From positions 434,001 through 498,000 of the forward strand of contig JAKSZP010009194.1 of NCBI GenBank assembly GCA_022478985.1: a DNA stretch of 64,000 bases, in the 5' to 3' direction. Positions within the stretch are counted from its first letter, which is position 1. Each line of letters opens with the position of its first letter. The notes beneath the pieces are model-generated. The model ran no database searches and had not been told where the DNA came from. It saw only the letters and a program-made list of their open reading frames with translations. This DNA comes from Massospora cicadina. Lineage: Eukaryota > Entomophthoromycota > Entomophthoromycetes > Entomophthorales > Entomophthoraceae. Positions 1 through 11,515 of the stretch are shown here, piece after piece. A program made the position numbers and the translations under genes.

Positions 1-583
1 AAACTCCAGGAATTCAACATGTGATTCTCACTAAAGGAGACTTACACCACAAAACAGACTAGAAAAATTGATATTATTGGGAAAAGTAACCCTCACGACC
101 TTCCCGTTGAATTTAAACCTCAGCCACCTACTCTGGAACTTCAGTTAGTCAGTTCTTTGTCTCGCCTCAAGAAGATTGAGCAGTAATTTTCCCAAGGCCT
201 TTATGGGTCCTCCTCTAATATCCACAAACCCCCTATTTAGGGATAAGTTTACCCCTGGTTAGGGAAGTATTGCTCCATTCCTTTTTATGAATGAAGTTGC
301 TATGGAAAGAGCAACTGACCATTTAAAATTCAAATACATCCTTCCCTACTTGTGTTGTGGGGCTCAGGATAATAATTTTTCAAAAGGTCACCCACATCAC
401 CTGGACGGAGATTAAAAGCACTCCTTGAGGAAATTTTCTCCCTGAAGTGTTTGAAAAGGCAAAAGCAGGCCTTTACGTTACTTATCCTGAAAAAGAGAGA
501 ATTAGTCGCCTCTTTTTTTGAGCATTTTACAGCAAAGCCCGATCTCTACTGCTTGCAAAAATGCTACCACTAGACGATGCCAT
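1..583 (+). pseudogene. Unrecognised coding-like sequence, left part, cut by element A
   Basis: The + strand reads as interrupted protein-like sequence: an open stretch at about 1-183 and another at about 390-583 that ends with residues like LAKMLPLDDAI. Several stops and at least one frame change break it. The last codon is split by the GCCAT target duplication of element A (579-583), and the frame resumes in phase after the second GCCAT at 43835-43839. No RT, protease, integrase, zinc-knuckle or endonuclease motif is visible, so I cannot say whether it is an old gag-like fragment, another transposon or a decayed host gene. Confidence 0.35.
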
Positions 584-1290
584 TGTCAGGAGCGTGTCTA
601 AAACGCTCCAGTTTCAGTAGAGGTGGAGGGCGAGGGACCACACCACTGCTACGGAACCCACCGCAGAATAAAGGGTAAACAAAGCACCACCCAGAAGGAT
701 CGTGCACAAAGAGACCAAGCAAAGAATGGAATGCTTTTGCTAGTTTAGACCTCTTGGAGGTCGGCAAACAGGACTAAATGAATGTACATAGACAAAATAA
801 AATGAAATTTTTTGTTAAACCAGATGACCAATGAACAAAGTTGGTCATGTGGAAACATAATATTACACTTGGAAGATCAGTTGATTGGCGGATGTGGTGC
901 TAAGTCAAAGAGAACTAATAGGCGCACGCTGCCATTGGCCAGGGTACTGTAACTTAAGGTTGTCTGAATTTGAGTTAAAGATTGCAAATTGACTCATCCC
1001 TATTTAACAATTTTAAAATGGAACGGATTTTGAATCCCTGCTCCTCAAGCAACTGAATCAAACCATCAGTGTTTATAATGTAGCTGGCGCATTTTAACCC
1101 CTGTCTGTAACACTAGGCCAAGCATCACGCATATTCCCAGGACCAAACTGGGAATATCTCGCCTATACTGAGCGTTGGTCTAGGGTGACTTTTATGTCTT
1201 TATGGCCTTGCAACTTGACCTTTTTGGCCACCTGAAGTATAGCCTTGCCCTTACAAGTTGTGCCCTCAATCATGTCATTATGCTATGAAA
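584..1290 (-). repeat. Element A 3' LTR
   Basis: Direct repeat of 6259-6312 joined to 43196-43834. Matching blocks include TGTCAGGA at the left end, the GAATAAAGG area near 665 (43215), the segment around 'gcaaattgactcatcc' at about 985 (43535) and 'ccctcaatcat' near the right end. The right border at 1290 is set by loss of match to the other LTR and by the adjoining polypurine tract: the minus strand reads GAGAGGGTAA just before the LTR (1291-1300), similar to element C's GGGGGGTAA. The minus-strand start is TTTCAT rather than TG, so the terminal bases may have decayed. Confidence 0.7.
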
Positions 1291-1369
1291 TTACCCTCTC
1301 ACACTTTTGGGGCTCCATTCATACTCTAGTGCTTTCGCCAGGTAAAAATCCTTGTGGGCAGGGTCCAGA

Positions 1370-2640
1370 TTCATGGCAGCGATGGTCTGCTTCGACTTGG
1401 GCTCTGCATCCTCAGGGAAACGCTCGTGGAAAACTTTGATTAGATCTTGGGTCTGGGCGCAGTCACGCGCTGGTGCCCAACTGTTCTCTTCTTCATCAAA
1501 TCCCTTCCAGAATACAAGGCACTCCAGTCAAATTCTTACTTTGCGAGAGGCTAAAATTCTTCTCTACTTCCTACTCTGGTACCCCAACTACAAGATAAGC
1601 CTCTGGAGTTATTGGTAAGGGCCCTCAAACAACGTCAGCTTTCTTTATGAAAGAATGGCAAACGTTGAAAGAGGGGCAAGATCCAACTGATACAAGGCAT
1701 GGCCCACCTTTCTATCAAAGCGGTATGGCCTTATTTTACTTGGCCCCAGCCTTTTGCATGGCTGCTTTATAGGGATGTTTCTAGCATCCAGCATCACGAG
1801 ATCCCTTTCCTTATACGCAGGACCTACCCATCTTTTCCCATCAGCGTTTTCTTTATAAACTTGAATTGCCAGCTCCAAGTTTTTGTTAACCCCCTGGTGT
1901 ACTTTCTTGATAGTTTTAGCAAAGTCCACCACCGCTTCCACCTTGGATCCACAACTGGGCTCTATGTTGAAGGTGGGGTTAAACCCATGGTTGGGAAAAA
2001 TGGGGAACAACTAATAGACGCATTTTGAGTGTTGTTGTAGCTAAACTGGGCTATAGGAGGGGAGAAACCCAATCTGAATGGTCTGTGGCAGTGAAACACC
2101 CCAGGAACTGTTCCAAGCACATGTTCACTCATTCCGTCTGCCCAACTGATTGGGGTTATAGGCAGTTGAACGGCAGGGGCAACTTTAAATGGTCTTACAT
2201 AACTCTTCCCAAAAACAGAGGTAAACTGAAGCCCTGATCATTAATTATCTCCTGAGGCATCCTATGAAGGGCGAACACATGAGACACAAAGTACCTAACC
2301 ATCTAAGCTGTAGTTACCATGGTTCTGCATGGAATAAATTGGGCGAAATTTATAAAATAGTCCCCACTACCATGATGACGTCGTAGCCATCAGATGCTGG
2401 CAGCTCCACAATAAAATTAACCAATAAAGAAGTCCAAGGCCCTTCAGCACTTTGAACTGGAATCAACGATCCAACGAGGTGCTGGCGATTTGGCTTTATT
2501 TGATTGCAGACCAGGCACTACATACAATATCTGGCAACCTGGAAGGCTAAAACCTTCAATTGTAAGTTCAGAGAATTATCTCTAGAGGACTCGCCTTCCC
2601 AGGATGACCAACGGCGATTCCGTCATGATGGTCATAGTTG
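1370..2640 (-). pseudogene. Element A integrase with C-terminal chromodomain, decayed
   Basis: Minus-strand integrase remnant. The open stretch 1645-2010 is the integrase C-terminal region (motifs WVGPAYKERDLVMLDARN and KRLGPSKIRPYRFDRKV, the usual 'GDLVLL...KLGPR-GPF' segment). Downstream of a stop, about 1380-1610 reads as a chromodomain with LVFWKGFDEEENSWAPARDC, which aligns with the chromodomains of C (VRWVGHPIEESTWQSARDC) and D. The core domain between about 2025 and 2640 is only traceable in short pieces. In chromoviruses the integrase joins cDNA to target DNA and the chromodomain is thought to direct it to modified chromatin. This copy cannot be active. Confidence 0.7.
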
Positions 2641-2944
2641 ATTTCCAGTTGAAGTGATCTGGTGGGAACCCATAGGCGCCTCTAAAACCAAACCCTCTCA
2701 TCCTTCGCATGTTAACCCCTGGTAATGTCCTCTTGATTCAATGCGCTCTTGGCAAGGACCCTAGTATATTAAGCTTAAATAGGGTATGAAAGTATAAATT
2801 TTTTTTGAACATACCATATTTCTCCGCACTTTCTAGAGGAGCAAGCGCTGGCTCATGGGCCAAAGGAGAGGGAAGTTAAGAACCAATCTTACTCAGTTAA
2901 ATCATCAAATGAGTATTATGAACTTCTACCTCCTAATGATTGGA

Positions 2945-3260
2945 AGCTAGTGCAGGTTTTGGCTCAAAGCATCCGCCAAGCCATTCTCTAAGCCCTTTCT
3001 AAACTCATAGGAAAACGCAAATTGTGCTTGGGTCTCAAGCCAGCAGGTTTTCCGTGGGGTCAAGACATGAGGTTCTTTGTAGTACAAAAAGCCACTGTGA
3101 TTTGTACGGATGTGGAATGGTATGGATGAGCCAAAAAATGATGAAGCCAATAGGTCAGCGCCTCAACCACTGCTAATAACACTTTGTTGTAAATGGCATA
3201 TTTTAACTCTGGTAAAGACATCTTCCTGGAAAAATATCCCATAGGATTCACTATCCTTCT
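2945..3260 (-). pseudogene. Element A RNase H domain, decayed
   Basis: Two overlapping minus-strand frames carry RNase H signatures. 3060-3251 has YFSRKMSLPELKYAIYNKVLLAVVEAL, matching the gypsy 'YFSRKLSPAE-NY-IYDKELLAIV' block. 2947-3150 ends with GLENGLADALSQNLH, matching the 'G--N--ADALSR' end of the domain. The change of frame between them indicates at least one indel. It lies between the RT and integrase remnants in the expected order. Confidence 0.75.
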
Positions 3261-3399
3261 CCGCCCACTTGTAACAAGGCAGCCGCCATGGCAAAGCTGG
3301 AGGCATTAGTAGCAAAAATAAACTCTTTTTCATGATATACATGGCAAAGAACGGACTTGGACAGCAGTTTACACTTTACCACTTGGAAGACATCATGCA

Positions 3400-4170
3400 A
3401 AACGGGGGACCATTAGAGCACTTTTTCTTCACTCGCCTTATATAAGGGCGCTGCTACCTCAGAAAGATTTGGTTTAATTTCCATGGAATGTACACATCCA
3501 CAAAAACTCTTCAATTCCTTGACCAAAGTCGAGGTGGGCTACTCACAAAGCGTCTTCTTTTTGTCTGGAGCTATCATGGGGCCTTGGTTAAACACGACGT
3601 TGCTCAGGAATTAGACCTGGTACTTGAAGAATAAATACTTACTAAATTTCAGCGTAAGGTTGGCTGCCCTTAACTACTCCATCACCTGCAAAAGGTGTAC
3701 TTCATGGGACATATGATCAGGGAAAAATACCAGAATATCATCCATGTAGGCTACTGCGCATACCCCAGCAGGTCCCCCAAATCTGCATCAATGCGGCGTT
3801 GAAAGATAGCTGGGGCGTCAATAAGCCCAAAGGGCCTGATCTGAAACTAAAAAAATCCCTTTCTGGTGTGGAATATTGTTATCCACTCCTGGCCCTCTTG
3901 ATCTGGATCTGATTTAATGCGTTTTAACAAACTAGGTTGGAAGATACTTTTGCCTTCTCCACATAGTGAATAATCTTTGAGTCCACCAGAATGGGATGCA
4001 ATTCTGGTACTGTGACATTGTTAAGATTCCCATAAATTACACACGGGTGTAAGATACCATTGGCCTTCTCTATAAAAAGAAGCGGGGAGCATAATGGAGA
4101 GGTCGCATGTTTTTTTCGCCTTTATCTAACTACTCCTTAACCCACACATCTAATGCTGCTTCCTTCCATG
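3400..4170 (-). pseudogene. Element A reverse transcriptase, decayed
   Basis: Minus-strand RT region without a long open frame. The catalytic YMDD is still readable at 3737-3748 (AVAYMDDILVFF). Around 3780-3870 a 'GL-NAPAIFQRRI' block is recognisable, and 3540-3660 covers the thumb region (FLSNVVFNQ). Multiple stops and frame changes interrupt it. It belongs between the protease (4229-4730) and RNase H (2945-3260) remnants. Confidence 0.7.
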
Positions 4171-4228
4171 CAGTCAAAGGGTAAATAGGAGAAGTTATAA
4201 TCACCAGATCAATGGCGAGCTTAAACTC

Positions 4229-4730
4229 TCAATAAAACTCTGAATGAGCTAGTAGTACACTGGCTGAAGCCACATCAAACGAAGATTCCAGCCCATCCAA
4301 ACATGAAGGTAAGGGTACCTCTAGAGAGGGATTTACCAACAGAGTAAGACTTAGGGTATGGATCTTGGGCCAGTGGGGAAGATCACCCTGAGAGTTCACT
4401 TCAGACAAAGGGACAAATGTTTCATAGCCAGTCTTCAAAGTTAATGATATGGTATTGTCTTTTAAGTTGGTTCTGATGTCAAAATTTCGCCACCATTCTA
4501 ATCCGAAAATAATGGGGTAAAAGAAGTTTTTGATTGCTTGGAAGCGGTCAGCCAAATGATACTGGCCAACTCGATAATCCACTAACCCCAGAACCTTTAG
4601 TTTTTATACCTTGGGAAGCTCCTCCCCTAACCATACCACCTATAAAGTAATTCAACTCAAGGTATTCTTCTAGGTCTTAGTCCCTAAAATTCTCTGAGGA
4701 TCCTGTATCCATCAAAATAGCTCTGCTGAT
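4229..4730 (-). pseudogene. Element A aspartic protease, decayed
   Basis: Minus-strand retroviral-type protease. The active-site motif MDTGSSENF is readable at about 4690-4715, and the later part lies in the open stretch 4229-4582 (VGQYHLADRF, then FYPIIFGLEWWRNFDIRTN), matching the 'D-ILG--WL-----I-W' end of gypsy proteases followed by the linker to RT. The intervening part is broken by stops. The enzyme would normally cleave the Gag-Pol polyprotein. Confidence 0.7.
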
Positions 4731-6258
4731 TTTTCCTAAAGGGGAGAAAAGGTAGCAGTCAATAAAAAAATCCCGAATGGTCCTTATTCAAAGCAGATAA
4801 TGTCAACACCTCACCAGAAAAATCTTCATCGGGCATAATCATGCCTCCATGATAGGTTTTTGCATCAAAAATGGAGATGGACAATTAGCCACTCTCACTA
4901 CTGAGGCCACATATACCATAATATCTTCAGCAGTTGCATAAATATTTTATATTTAAAAGTAGCAACTTTTACCGCCTGTGTTCTGTGGATCATGTTAGGG
5001 TTCAGTCGTGGGTTCTCAGGAGTAATTTGATATACAGAAGTAGGGTCCTCATCAGAGTCACAAGAGCTAACAATCAGCTCATTTTTTTATGTATATTTTC
5101 CACTAAAAACGCGTTTTCAGGCGTCATCAACCCTATCTCCGCTCCATAGATCATGTGTTCATCGTTACCCAGGACTATCACCACCAAGCCCTTCAATGAT
5201 AAATTCCTTGCACCACAGAATGCGGTGCACAGAAACTCATATTTGTTGATTCAATCTATATAAAATTATGGAATAGACTCCCTGGACACTTAGATTTCAC
5301 CAAAATGGGAAAGAATCAGTGGTGGGCTCTGCCTCATTCATGAGAACACCCCATGTTGTGGGCGCCATATTTATAATGGTGGTTGCAGGTGAAACATCGT
5401 GGTGAAATTAACTGAAACTTTTTTATAACTTCAGGGCTAGACCCCTGCTTGCCTCCAAATTTGCAGAACTTGAAGGATTGGAAGAATAAGATTATTCCTT
5501 TTTGAAAGGCGCGTGCAAAAGTTTTCTTACTGGTATTTATAGGGGCTGGCCTGGGTGAAACAATGATGGCTAAATTACTTGGCTACTTCCAGATTGGGGT
5601 GAAAGTCTTATCTCAAAAATCTTTAATCAGATATACAAAGTCCGCAGGTGAAGCCTGATAAAATTGGGTGTCCTTTGCAAGTCCACCCAAAGGGGAACAG
5701 AAAAATGACGTTTGGGAAACGACAGAAACAGGTAAGCTCAAGGCATAGGGAGATTCATAAAAACATGGTCACAAAAAACGCACAAAACCGCGGTTCACAA
5801 AGGGCTCATGGTAAAGTTCACAAGTGGCGTTACAAAGTTGCCCTGGCCCTAAGAGTTGCTTCAAACTCTCCATACTCTTGGACATCCACAACACAGCTAT
5901 ATAAACGTAAAATACCCAGGCTTGTGCCCTTGGTAGAAGTCAACGCAGCACTCAACTCCTGAAGGAGGGGAGTCAGGGCTGGTTTTATTATAAAAGGATA
6001 CAGTGATGGGAAACTTGGAAGCCCAAACAACTGGGCTTAAATCTGTCCATTTCCACCATGAACTCGCCAAAATAATGGAAGTTGCACCGCGAGCAGCAAA
6101 AAGGAAACGCACCTCTGACACACCATCAACAAGAATGATATCATCATGGACAAAAAAATCCCAGCCATGGTGCGCAGCCAAAGTGCCTGAATACCATTAC
6201 AAAGACCTTTAACTCAGATTAAGTCTTGGTAAAGCCAAAAGTAAGGTTGGTTGTCTAA
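4731..6258 (-). pseudogene. Element A gag region and 5' leader, decayed
   Basis: The space between the protease and the 5' LTR, where gag belongs in the minus-strand order. Only short frames remain (minus 5830-6030 and 5897-6181, the latter with LLQELSAALTSTK-like helical sequence in the overlapping frame). Cysteines near 5350-5390 on the minus strand (CFTC...H...C) may be a decayed zinc knuckle, but the spacing is not the standard CX2CX4HX4C. No primer site resembling those of B, E and H adjoins the LTR at 6258; the minus strand there reads TTAGACAACCAACC. Confidence 0.5.
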
Positions 6259-6312
6259 TGTCAGGAACATGTCTGTAACGCTCAATTCAGTAGATGTGGT
6301 GAGCGAGGTCCC
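6259..6312 (-). repeat. Element A 5' LTR, piece left of element B
   Basis: 54 bp matching 584 onward (TGTCAGGA-CATGTCT-TAACGCTC...CAGTAGA-GTGG). It ends at the GTCCC duplicated by element B (6308-6312). The remainder of this LTR lies at 43196-43834. Confidence 0.75.
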
Positions 6313-7192
6313 TGTTGAAGTTTTTGGCCTACTTTGGTTGGCTGGTTCTTCTTTTGTGGTAAGGTGGACTTTTGAGCATCTATTGTATGATGACAATAGA
6401 CAAGACATTGACAATAGTTAAAATTTTATATACTTGACAATACCACTTAAAAGCCATATTCTTACATTACTTGGAAAATGGCCCTCTGACCTGATCCTTT
6501 GGATCCCAAGTAAATTCACAACTAAATACAAAGTAAAAGTATTAAATACAAAAAGCTTATATTCTAAACTATGAACTTGTGGTAATATTTTATTTGTACT
6601 TTATGATCAACTTGGAGATAATTTATAGAGTTCAATGTTCGCCACATCTTACCCATGACGCCTCATTTTCAATGGCCCTTGATTAAAAAAAAACATAATT
6701 AGTTCGTCTGAGGGTCTACAGTTCTTTCAACTCAGGGGCACCTTGCATGGCCTCGAGGTCAGTGGCAAACTCATAATATTTCAAGACAGCATTTCTGACG
6801 CGTCTGAAAATAGCTGAACCAATGCTCCTCTAAAGCAATTGGCAACAAGTACCAAGGCAGTTCATACCACTAATTAATAATTAATTCAATCAAAAACTCA
6901 ATCAACATTAAAAGCTGACTTTGACATAGACCAACAAAGCCCACATGCCCAAGTCATCAAGTCAATTATTATTGCCTAATTTACCCACAAAGCCACTGGG
7001 CCCATTTCATTATAGTCAAAATATTATTAAGTGGAATAACTAGGCCGCGGATCCTAAGCTTTGCATAAGTATAGGATATTCCTGATCCAAAATCACTGAT
7101 ATCTTTTATATGATCCATAATAAATTAAGAATGTTAGCATTATTATGTCCCTATCAATTATATGACGATTAGATCCATTCAACTACTCAACA
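6313..7192 (-). repeat. Element B 3' LTR
   Basis: 880 bp, TG...CA ends, uninterrupted copy. It matches 35840-35975 and then 42424-43190 with clear alignment across the L1 insertion point (cttgacaataccactt at 6434). The minus-strand polypurine tract AAGGCGGAGAAG adjoins it (7193-7204). Confidence 0.88.
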
Positions 7193-7422
7193 CTTCTCCG
7201 CCTTGACTGGATAAAAGCGTCGGGTACCCTTCATTCTCAGTCACAATGTCTAACTTTTTGCAATCTTTAAGTATAAATGTTATATTGATAGCCTTTTGGC
7301 CTCAGACATATGAGGCTTCTTAATACTGAGAAAGTCCATGCGGCATGCTATGGTTAACTCAGGCGTTTTGCCTTTGATTTCTCAAGTTGTATTGATCAGC
7401 TAAGCTTCCATGGTGCCCAAGC
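7193..7422 (-). other. Element B 3' spacer, part 1
   Basis: Non-coding sequence of B between its polypurine tract and the insertion point of element C. It ends with CAAGC (7418-7422), the target site duplicated by C. The spacer resumes at 13399. No gene seen. Confidence 0.6.
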
Positions 7423-8253
7423 TGTAACGCACCGGCTCCTTCCAATGAGCCACAAATGAGTTGGGCAACAGAATCCATGTTACAGACCATAGGGCTGACA
7501 GGGCTCCTGATACTACTCTTCTTGTGCGCGCGCTACAAGACTGGACAAGCACCCCTGGAAGACAGTTGCAAGTATACTTAACCCCAGCAACATGCCTTGA
7601 CTCCAAGACAAGGTATAAAGGGAGGCAATAGCTCTCCCAAGCTCACTCTCCAAGTCCAATTCTTGTTGATTCAAGCCAAACATGGCTGCAGTTAGGCAAT
7701 ATTTTTTAAAATAAACTCAAAGTATAAATATATGAATTTTAAGTTCTTTTTTATTTAATATTGGCCAGGTCGATAGAAAACAGAACCAAGAAGCCTCCAG
7801 CTCCCAGTTCCTTCCCTATATACACATGCTACAAGCTAATATAAAATATAACACAAGCTTATGGTGCTAATCTGACTAATGCTTGGTGTAAACCTTACAG
7901 CAGGATCGCGGAATCCTCACTCAATGGTTCTGTGCCAGTTCCGATCCTCAACAGTTCCGCACCAGTTCCATTTTGAATTCCAAATGAACCGCGAAACTTC
8001 CAAGCACCCATTCCATTCCATTCCATTCTTGATTTAGATCCAAATCAAATCTCGAAACTCCCCAATTTACTTGATTCTCGTTTTTCCTCAACTTGGACGC
8101 CCATCTTGCTCCTTGGCCTCCTTCAAGCTCCTGCCCCTTAGGCGTCCCTGCCAGGACCAACTCCCCTCCTCCTCCATACATCCAGACACAGCCTGCCCTG
8201 TTTTACCAAAGATCAGGGCAATATGATGCTGAGGATAGACCTCAACCGTCACA
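7423..8253 (-). repeat. Element C 3' LTR
   Basis: 831 bp. On the minus strand it starts TGTGACGGTTG and ends GCGTTACA. The minus-strand polypurine tract TAGGGGGGTAA abuts it (8254-8265). It has two more units of an ATTCC pentamer (about 8006-8032) than the 5' LTR, a 10-bp length difference. Confidence 0.92.
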
Positions 8254-9871
8254 TTACCCCCCTAGACAGGAAGAACTCTTGGATTTTCTCAGGACATCGG
8301 GCACAATCCCTAGCTGACTGCCATGTGGACTCCTCAATAGGATGACCCACCCAACGTACCAAGAATGAATGACGTCCTCTCACCACTTTGGTGTCAAGAA
8401 TCTCCTTAACTTCATACTCCTCGGCTCCTCCTCCAGCTGGGAATAAAGAAGGACTTTCAGGTGGCTGGCCAAAGAATGGCTTATGCTGCGATACGTGCAA
8501 CACTGGATGAGCTCTTGACCCTTCTGGGAGCTTCAGCTCAAATGCCACCTCGTTCACCGCCCTCACTACCTGATATGGGCCCAACGCCACCGGCCCCAAT
8601 TTCCAGTTCCTTACAGGCAAGGCGTAGTTCTGAGCATTCACCAAGACCCAATCACCTCTCTTGAAAGCTCTACCTTCAGATCTATGCCAGTCTGCCTTCC
8701 TCTTCTGAGCCGCGACTGCCACCACCAAATTCTTCTTCAGGAGCTCCAGGGTGTCACGGGTATCTTGCGACAGTTCATCTGCCGCTGGATTCCGCCCTTG
8801 CTCCCTAGGCCCCATACCCTCTGGGTGTTGGCCGTGATTTGCGAAAAACGGGGTCATACCCGTGGATGAATGCTTACGATTGTTGTAAGCAAATTGAGCC
8901 AGCTTCACCAAATATACCCAGTCATCCTGCCGCCCTGAAACATAGCACCTCAAATACTGCTCCAATATCTGATTTACTCTCTCAGATTGCCATCTGACTG
9001 AGGATGATATGCTGACGAATGGCAAGCCTTGATCTTTAGATTTCCCAACATGTGGAGCCAAAATTTAGATGTAAATTGTGGACCCTGATCTGACACAATT
9101 TCCTCAGGCACCCCATGTCTGGAGAAAATCTCATTTACAAAAATCTGTCCTGCCACTTTTGCAGAAATGGTTGACCGACAAAGGGAAAACTCTGCATATT
9201 TAATCAGGCGATCCACCACCACAATCAAGGCATCCATCCACTGTGACTTGGGCAGTCCTGTGATGAAATCCACACTCACTGAGGACCATGGCCTAGAAGG
9301 AATTTGAAGCGGCTTCAATTCCCCCCAGTGCCACCCATTGGGCCTTTGCCCTGGCGCAAACCACACAATGCGAAACATACTTCCGCACCGCCTCACCCAC
9401 ACCTCTCCATGAATAGTGACAGCGAACAAGATCTAACATCTTCTCTTGACCGGGATGACCTGCCAGAGGATGGTCGTGATTAGCTGCCATTACCTCTTGT
9501 TGCAGACTCTTCACCAGGACCCAAATCCTTCCCTCATGGTGTATGATACCACCCCAAACTGAGAATCCCGCATGCCCCCTGCTTGCCTCACCTTCCCCTG
9601 TCTCTTCTCTTATCTGTTGGCCCAGCTCACATCTTTGCTGTGCAGTCCAGATTCTTCCTGCCATTTCGTCTCTCCAGCCCTGGATCATTGCAAACAAGTT
9701 CTGTGGTAACATCGTGGCTGTGTTGAACTTCCTCAACTCCTCATCAGAAAACACCAGTCCAGAATCATGGCTCAATAAATCTGGCAAGATATTTTGTTTT
9801 CCTGGCTTGTATTCAATCCGCATGTCATATTGAACCAACTCTAAGTGCCACCGGGCCTGCCTCTGGTTCAT
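8249..9871 (-). pseudogene. Element C integrase with chromodomain
   Basis: Minus strand. Zinc-binding domain in 9293-9871: HDHPLAGHPG, then CVVCARAK (HHCC). Catalytic core: VSVDFITGLPKSQ (first Asp), then SDQGPQFTSKFW (second Asp), then HPQSDGNLRE followed by ERVNQILEQYLRCYV (Glu region). The C-terminal part has RGDWVLVNAQNYA and KLGPVALGPYQV, then a chromodomain at about 8260-8400 (YEVKEILDTKV...FLVRWVGHPIEESTWQSARD). The middle, 8974-9429, is in a different frame from the parts on either side, so two compensating frameshifts are present. Otherwise all domain residues are in place. It would insert the cDNA, with the chromodomain guiding site choice. It ends almost against the LTR, the usual compact chromovirus layout. 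Confidence 0.9.
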
Positions 9872-9879
9872 CAGGTGTG

Positions 9880-10215
9880 GGGACTTATAGTATTCTAAGG
9901 CTCGATGTTCTGTTCAGATGACAACCGGGTGCCTGGCATACAATAGGTGATGTTGCCACTCCCCCAAGGCTGCAACTATTGCCAAAAGTTCCTTATCATA
10001 AACTGGATAGTTGGTTTCAGCTGGTGCCATCTTCTGACTGAAATAACAAACAGGATGTTCAACCCCATCTTTACCATCCTGCAACAACATGGCTCCAAGT
10101 GCAAAATATGACGCGTCAGTCTCTACCACGAATGGTTTGTTTGGGTCAGGGTGTGCCAGAACTGGGGCTGTCAGCAAACTCGTCTTCACTTGCTGAAATG
10201 CCCTCTCCTCAGCCT
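9880..10215 (-). pseudogene. Element C RNase H
   Basis: Minus-strand open stretch 9914-10189 in the same frame as RT. Signatures: FVVETDASYFALGAMLLQ (first catalytic Asp in TDAS), YFSQKMAPAETNYPVYDKELLAIVAAL (catalytic Glu in DKELLA). It is closed by an in-frame TGA just after HPVVI, where relatives have Trp, and preceded by TAG just after NVPFV, also at a Trp position. The domain continues past the TGA to the start of integrase (MNQRQARWHLELVQY...PDLLSH). RNase H removes RNA from the RNA-DNA hybrid during reverse transcription. Confidence 0.9.
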
Positions 10216-10219
10216 CCCC

Positions 10220-10970
10220 CTAAACGAACGGCACATTTCCCGTCAGTCTTGTCAATGGCACAGCCCATTGGGCCAGATCCCTAGAAAATCTTCGCACGAA
10301 ATTCACCACCCCCAAGAAACTTCGCACTTCAGTCCTATTCCCAGGAGCCTTCCATTCCCGCACCGCCCGCAACTTATCAGGACAGATCGCTATCCCTTCT
10401 TGGAGGACCACGTTCCCTAGGAAGGACACCGATTCTTTATTGAACTCGCACTTGGATGGCTTTAACTTCAAGCCCGCGTTCCTAACCACCTCCAACACAC
10501 TTCTCACATCCCTCACATGGTCCTGTACTGATTTGGAAAACACCAGGATGTCATCCATATAGGCAACACAACACTTACCCACTAAGTCCCCCAATACATG
10601 ATCAATCATGCGCTGGAAAACTGCAGGGGCATTGCGTAGCCCAAATGGCATAACCCTGTACTCAAAGTTTCCCAGATGACATTTGAATGCCGTATACCGC
10701 TGGTGCTCAGGGCGAACAGGAATTTGATTAAAAGCGTCCACCAAATCCAATTTGGTGAATACCTCACACCCGGAGATTATGGGCAGAATGTTCTCCATGA
10801 GTGGCATTGGATAGGGGTCAGGTTCCGTTACCTCATTAAGGCGTCGGAAATCAACACAAGGACGTAACTCCCCCTGACTTGGGAACCAACAGGACTGGCG
10901 AAACCACCGGCGACTTGGAAGGTGCAATCAAACCCATATCCAGCATCTTATGGACATAACCCTTCAATGC
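10220..10970 (-). pseudogene. Element C reverse transcriptase
   Basis: Minus strand, open 10220-10927. RT blocks in order: ELRPCVDFRRLNEVTEPDPYPMP, FTKLDLVDAFNQI (first catalytic Asp), MPFGLRNAPAVFQRMI, CVAYMDDILVFS (YMDD at 10550-10561), then LKLKPSKCEFNKESVSFLG and the thumb MAPGN-type connection. Catalytic residues are intact. The start of the domain lies upstream in another frame (about 10928-10974), so one small frameshift separates it from the protease segment. With Trp restored at two stop codons the RT to integrase frame would be continuous. Confidence 0.92.
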
Positions 10971-10973
10971 CTC

Positions 10974-11515
10974 TCAGGCCCGGGGATTCAACGGATAGAC
11001 TGGACAGCCCTTTGGTAACTCAGAGCCTTCCTTGAACCAGAATCCAAATGCAAAATCCCCTGTAGGCGAAAAGGGCGCATCACCTTTAGGCTCAAACACC
11101 TCCGCGAAATCCTGATACTCCCTTGGCAATCCTTCCGCTGACACACTTGAGGTGATTCCACCCATGTGCTTCACCATCGAACCTTGGGACTGAAACGTCC
11201 ATTCACACGTCCCCTGACCTCTAGGCGACAGCAGAACCCTCTCTCTCTTCATATCAAACTGTGGGCGGACATGGTGCCACCATCTCATCCCCAGCACCAC
11301 AGAATGTGGCAGGTGAGCTACGGCGTGAAACTCCTCCCTGAATACCTCTGGGCCTTGCTTCAACAGGACCTTGGCCTGTACTGCCATACCGCCGTTCTTT
11401 TGGAGGTGTCTGCCAACTTCACCCATCCATCCTTCTGTAATGACAATCCATGGCTTCTTGCCCACTTCTCCTCAACATAATTTTCCCCAGCTCCGGTATC
11501 AATTTAAGCTAGAAC
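10974..11515 (-). pseudogene. Element C aspartic protease and linker
   Basis: Minus strand. The active site IDTGAGENYVEEKW is readable at about 11465-11505 in the gag frame, directly after the gag stop TAA. After about 11400 the sequence continues in the next frame (GMAVQAKVLLKQG...HSVVLGMRWWHHVRPQFDM), the 'ILGM-WL----P-ID' end of gypsy proteases. The linker to RT follows (YQDFAEVFEPKGDAPFSPTG, with the HRPFDFAI-like position reading DFAFGFWF). Gag and protease would be one frame without the single TAA. Confidence 0.85.
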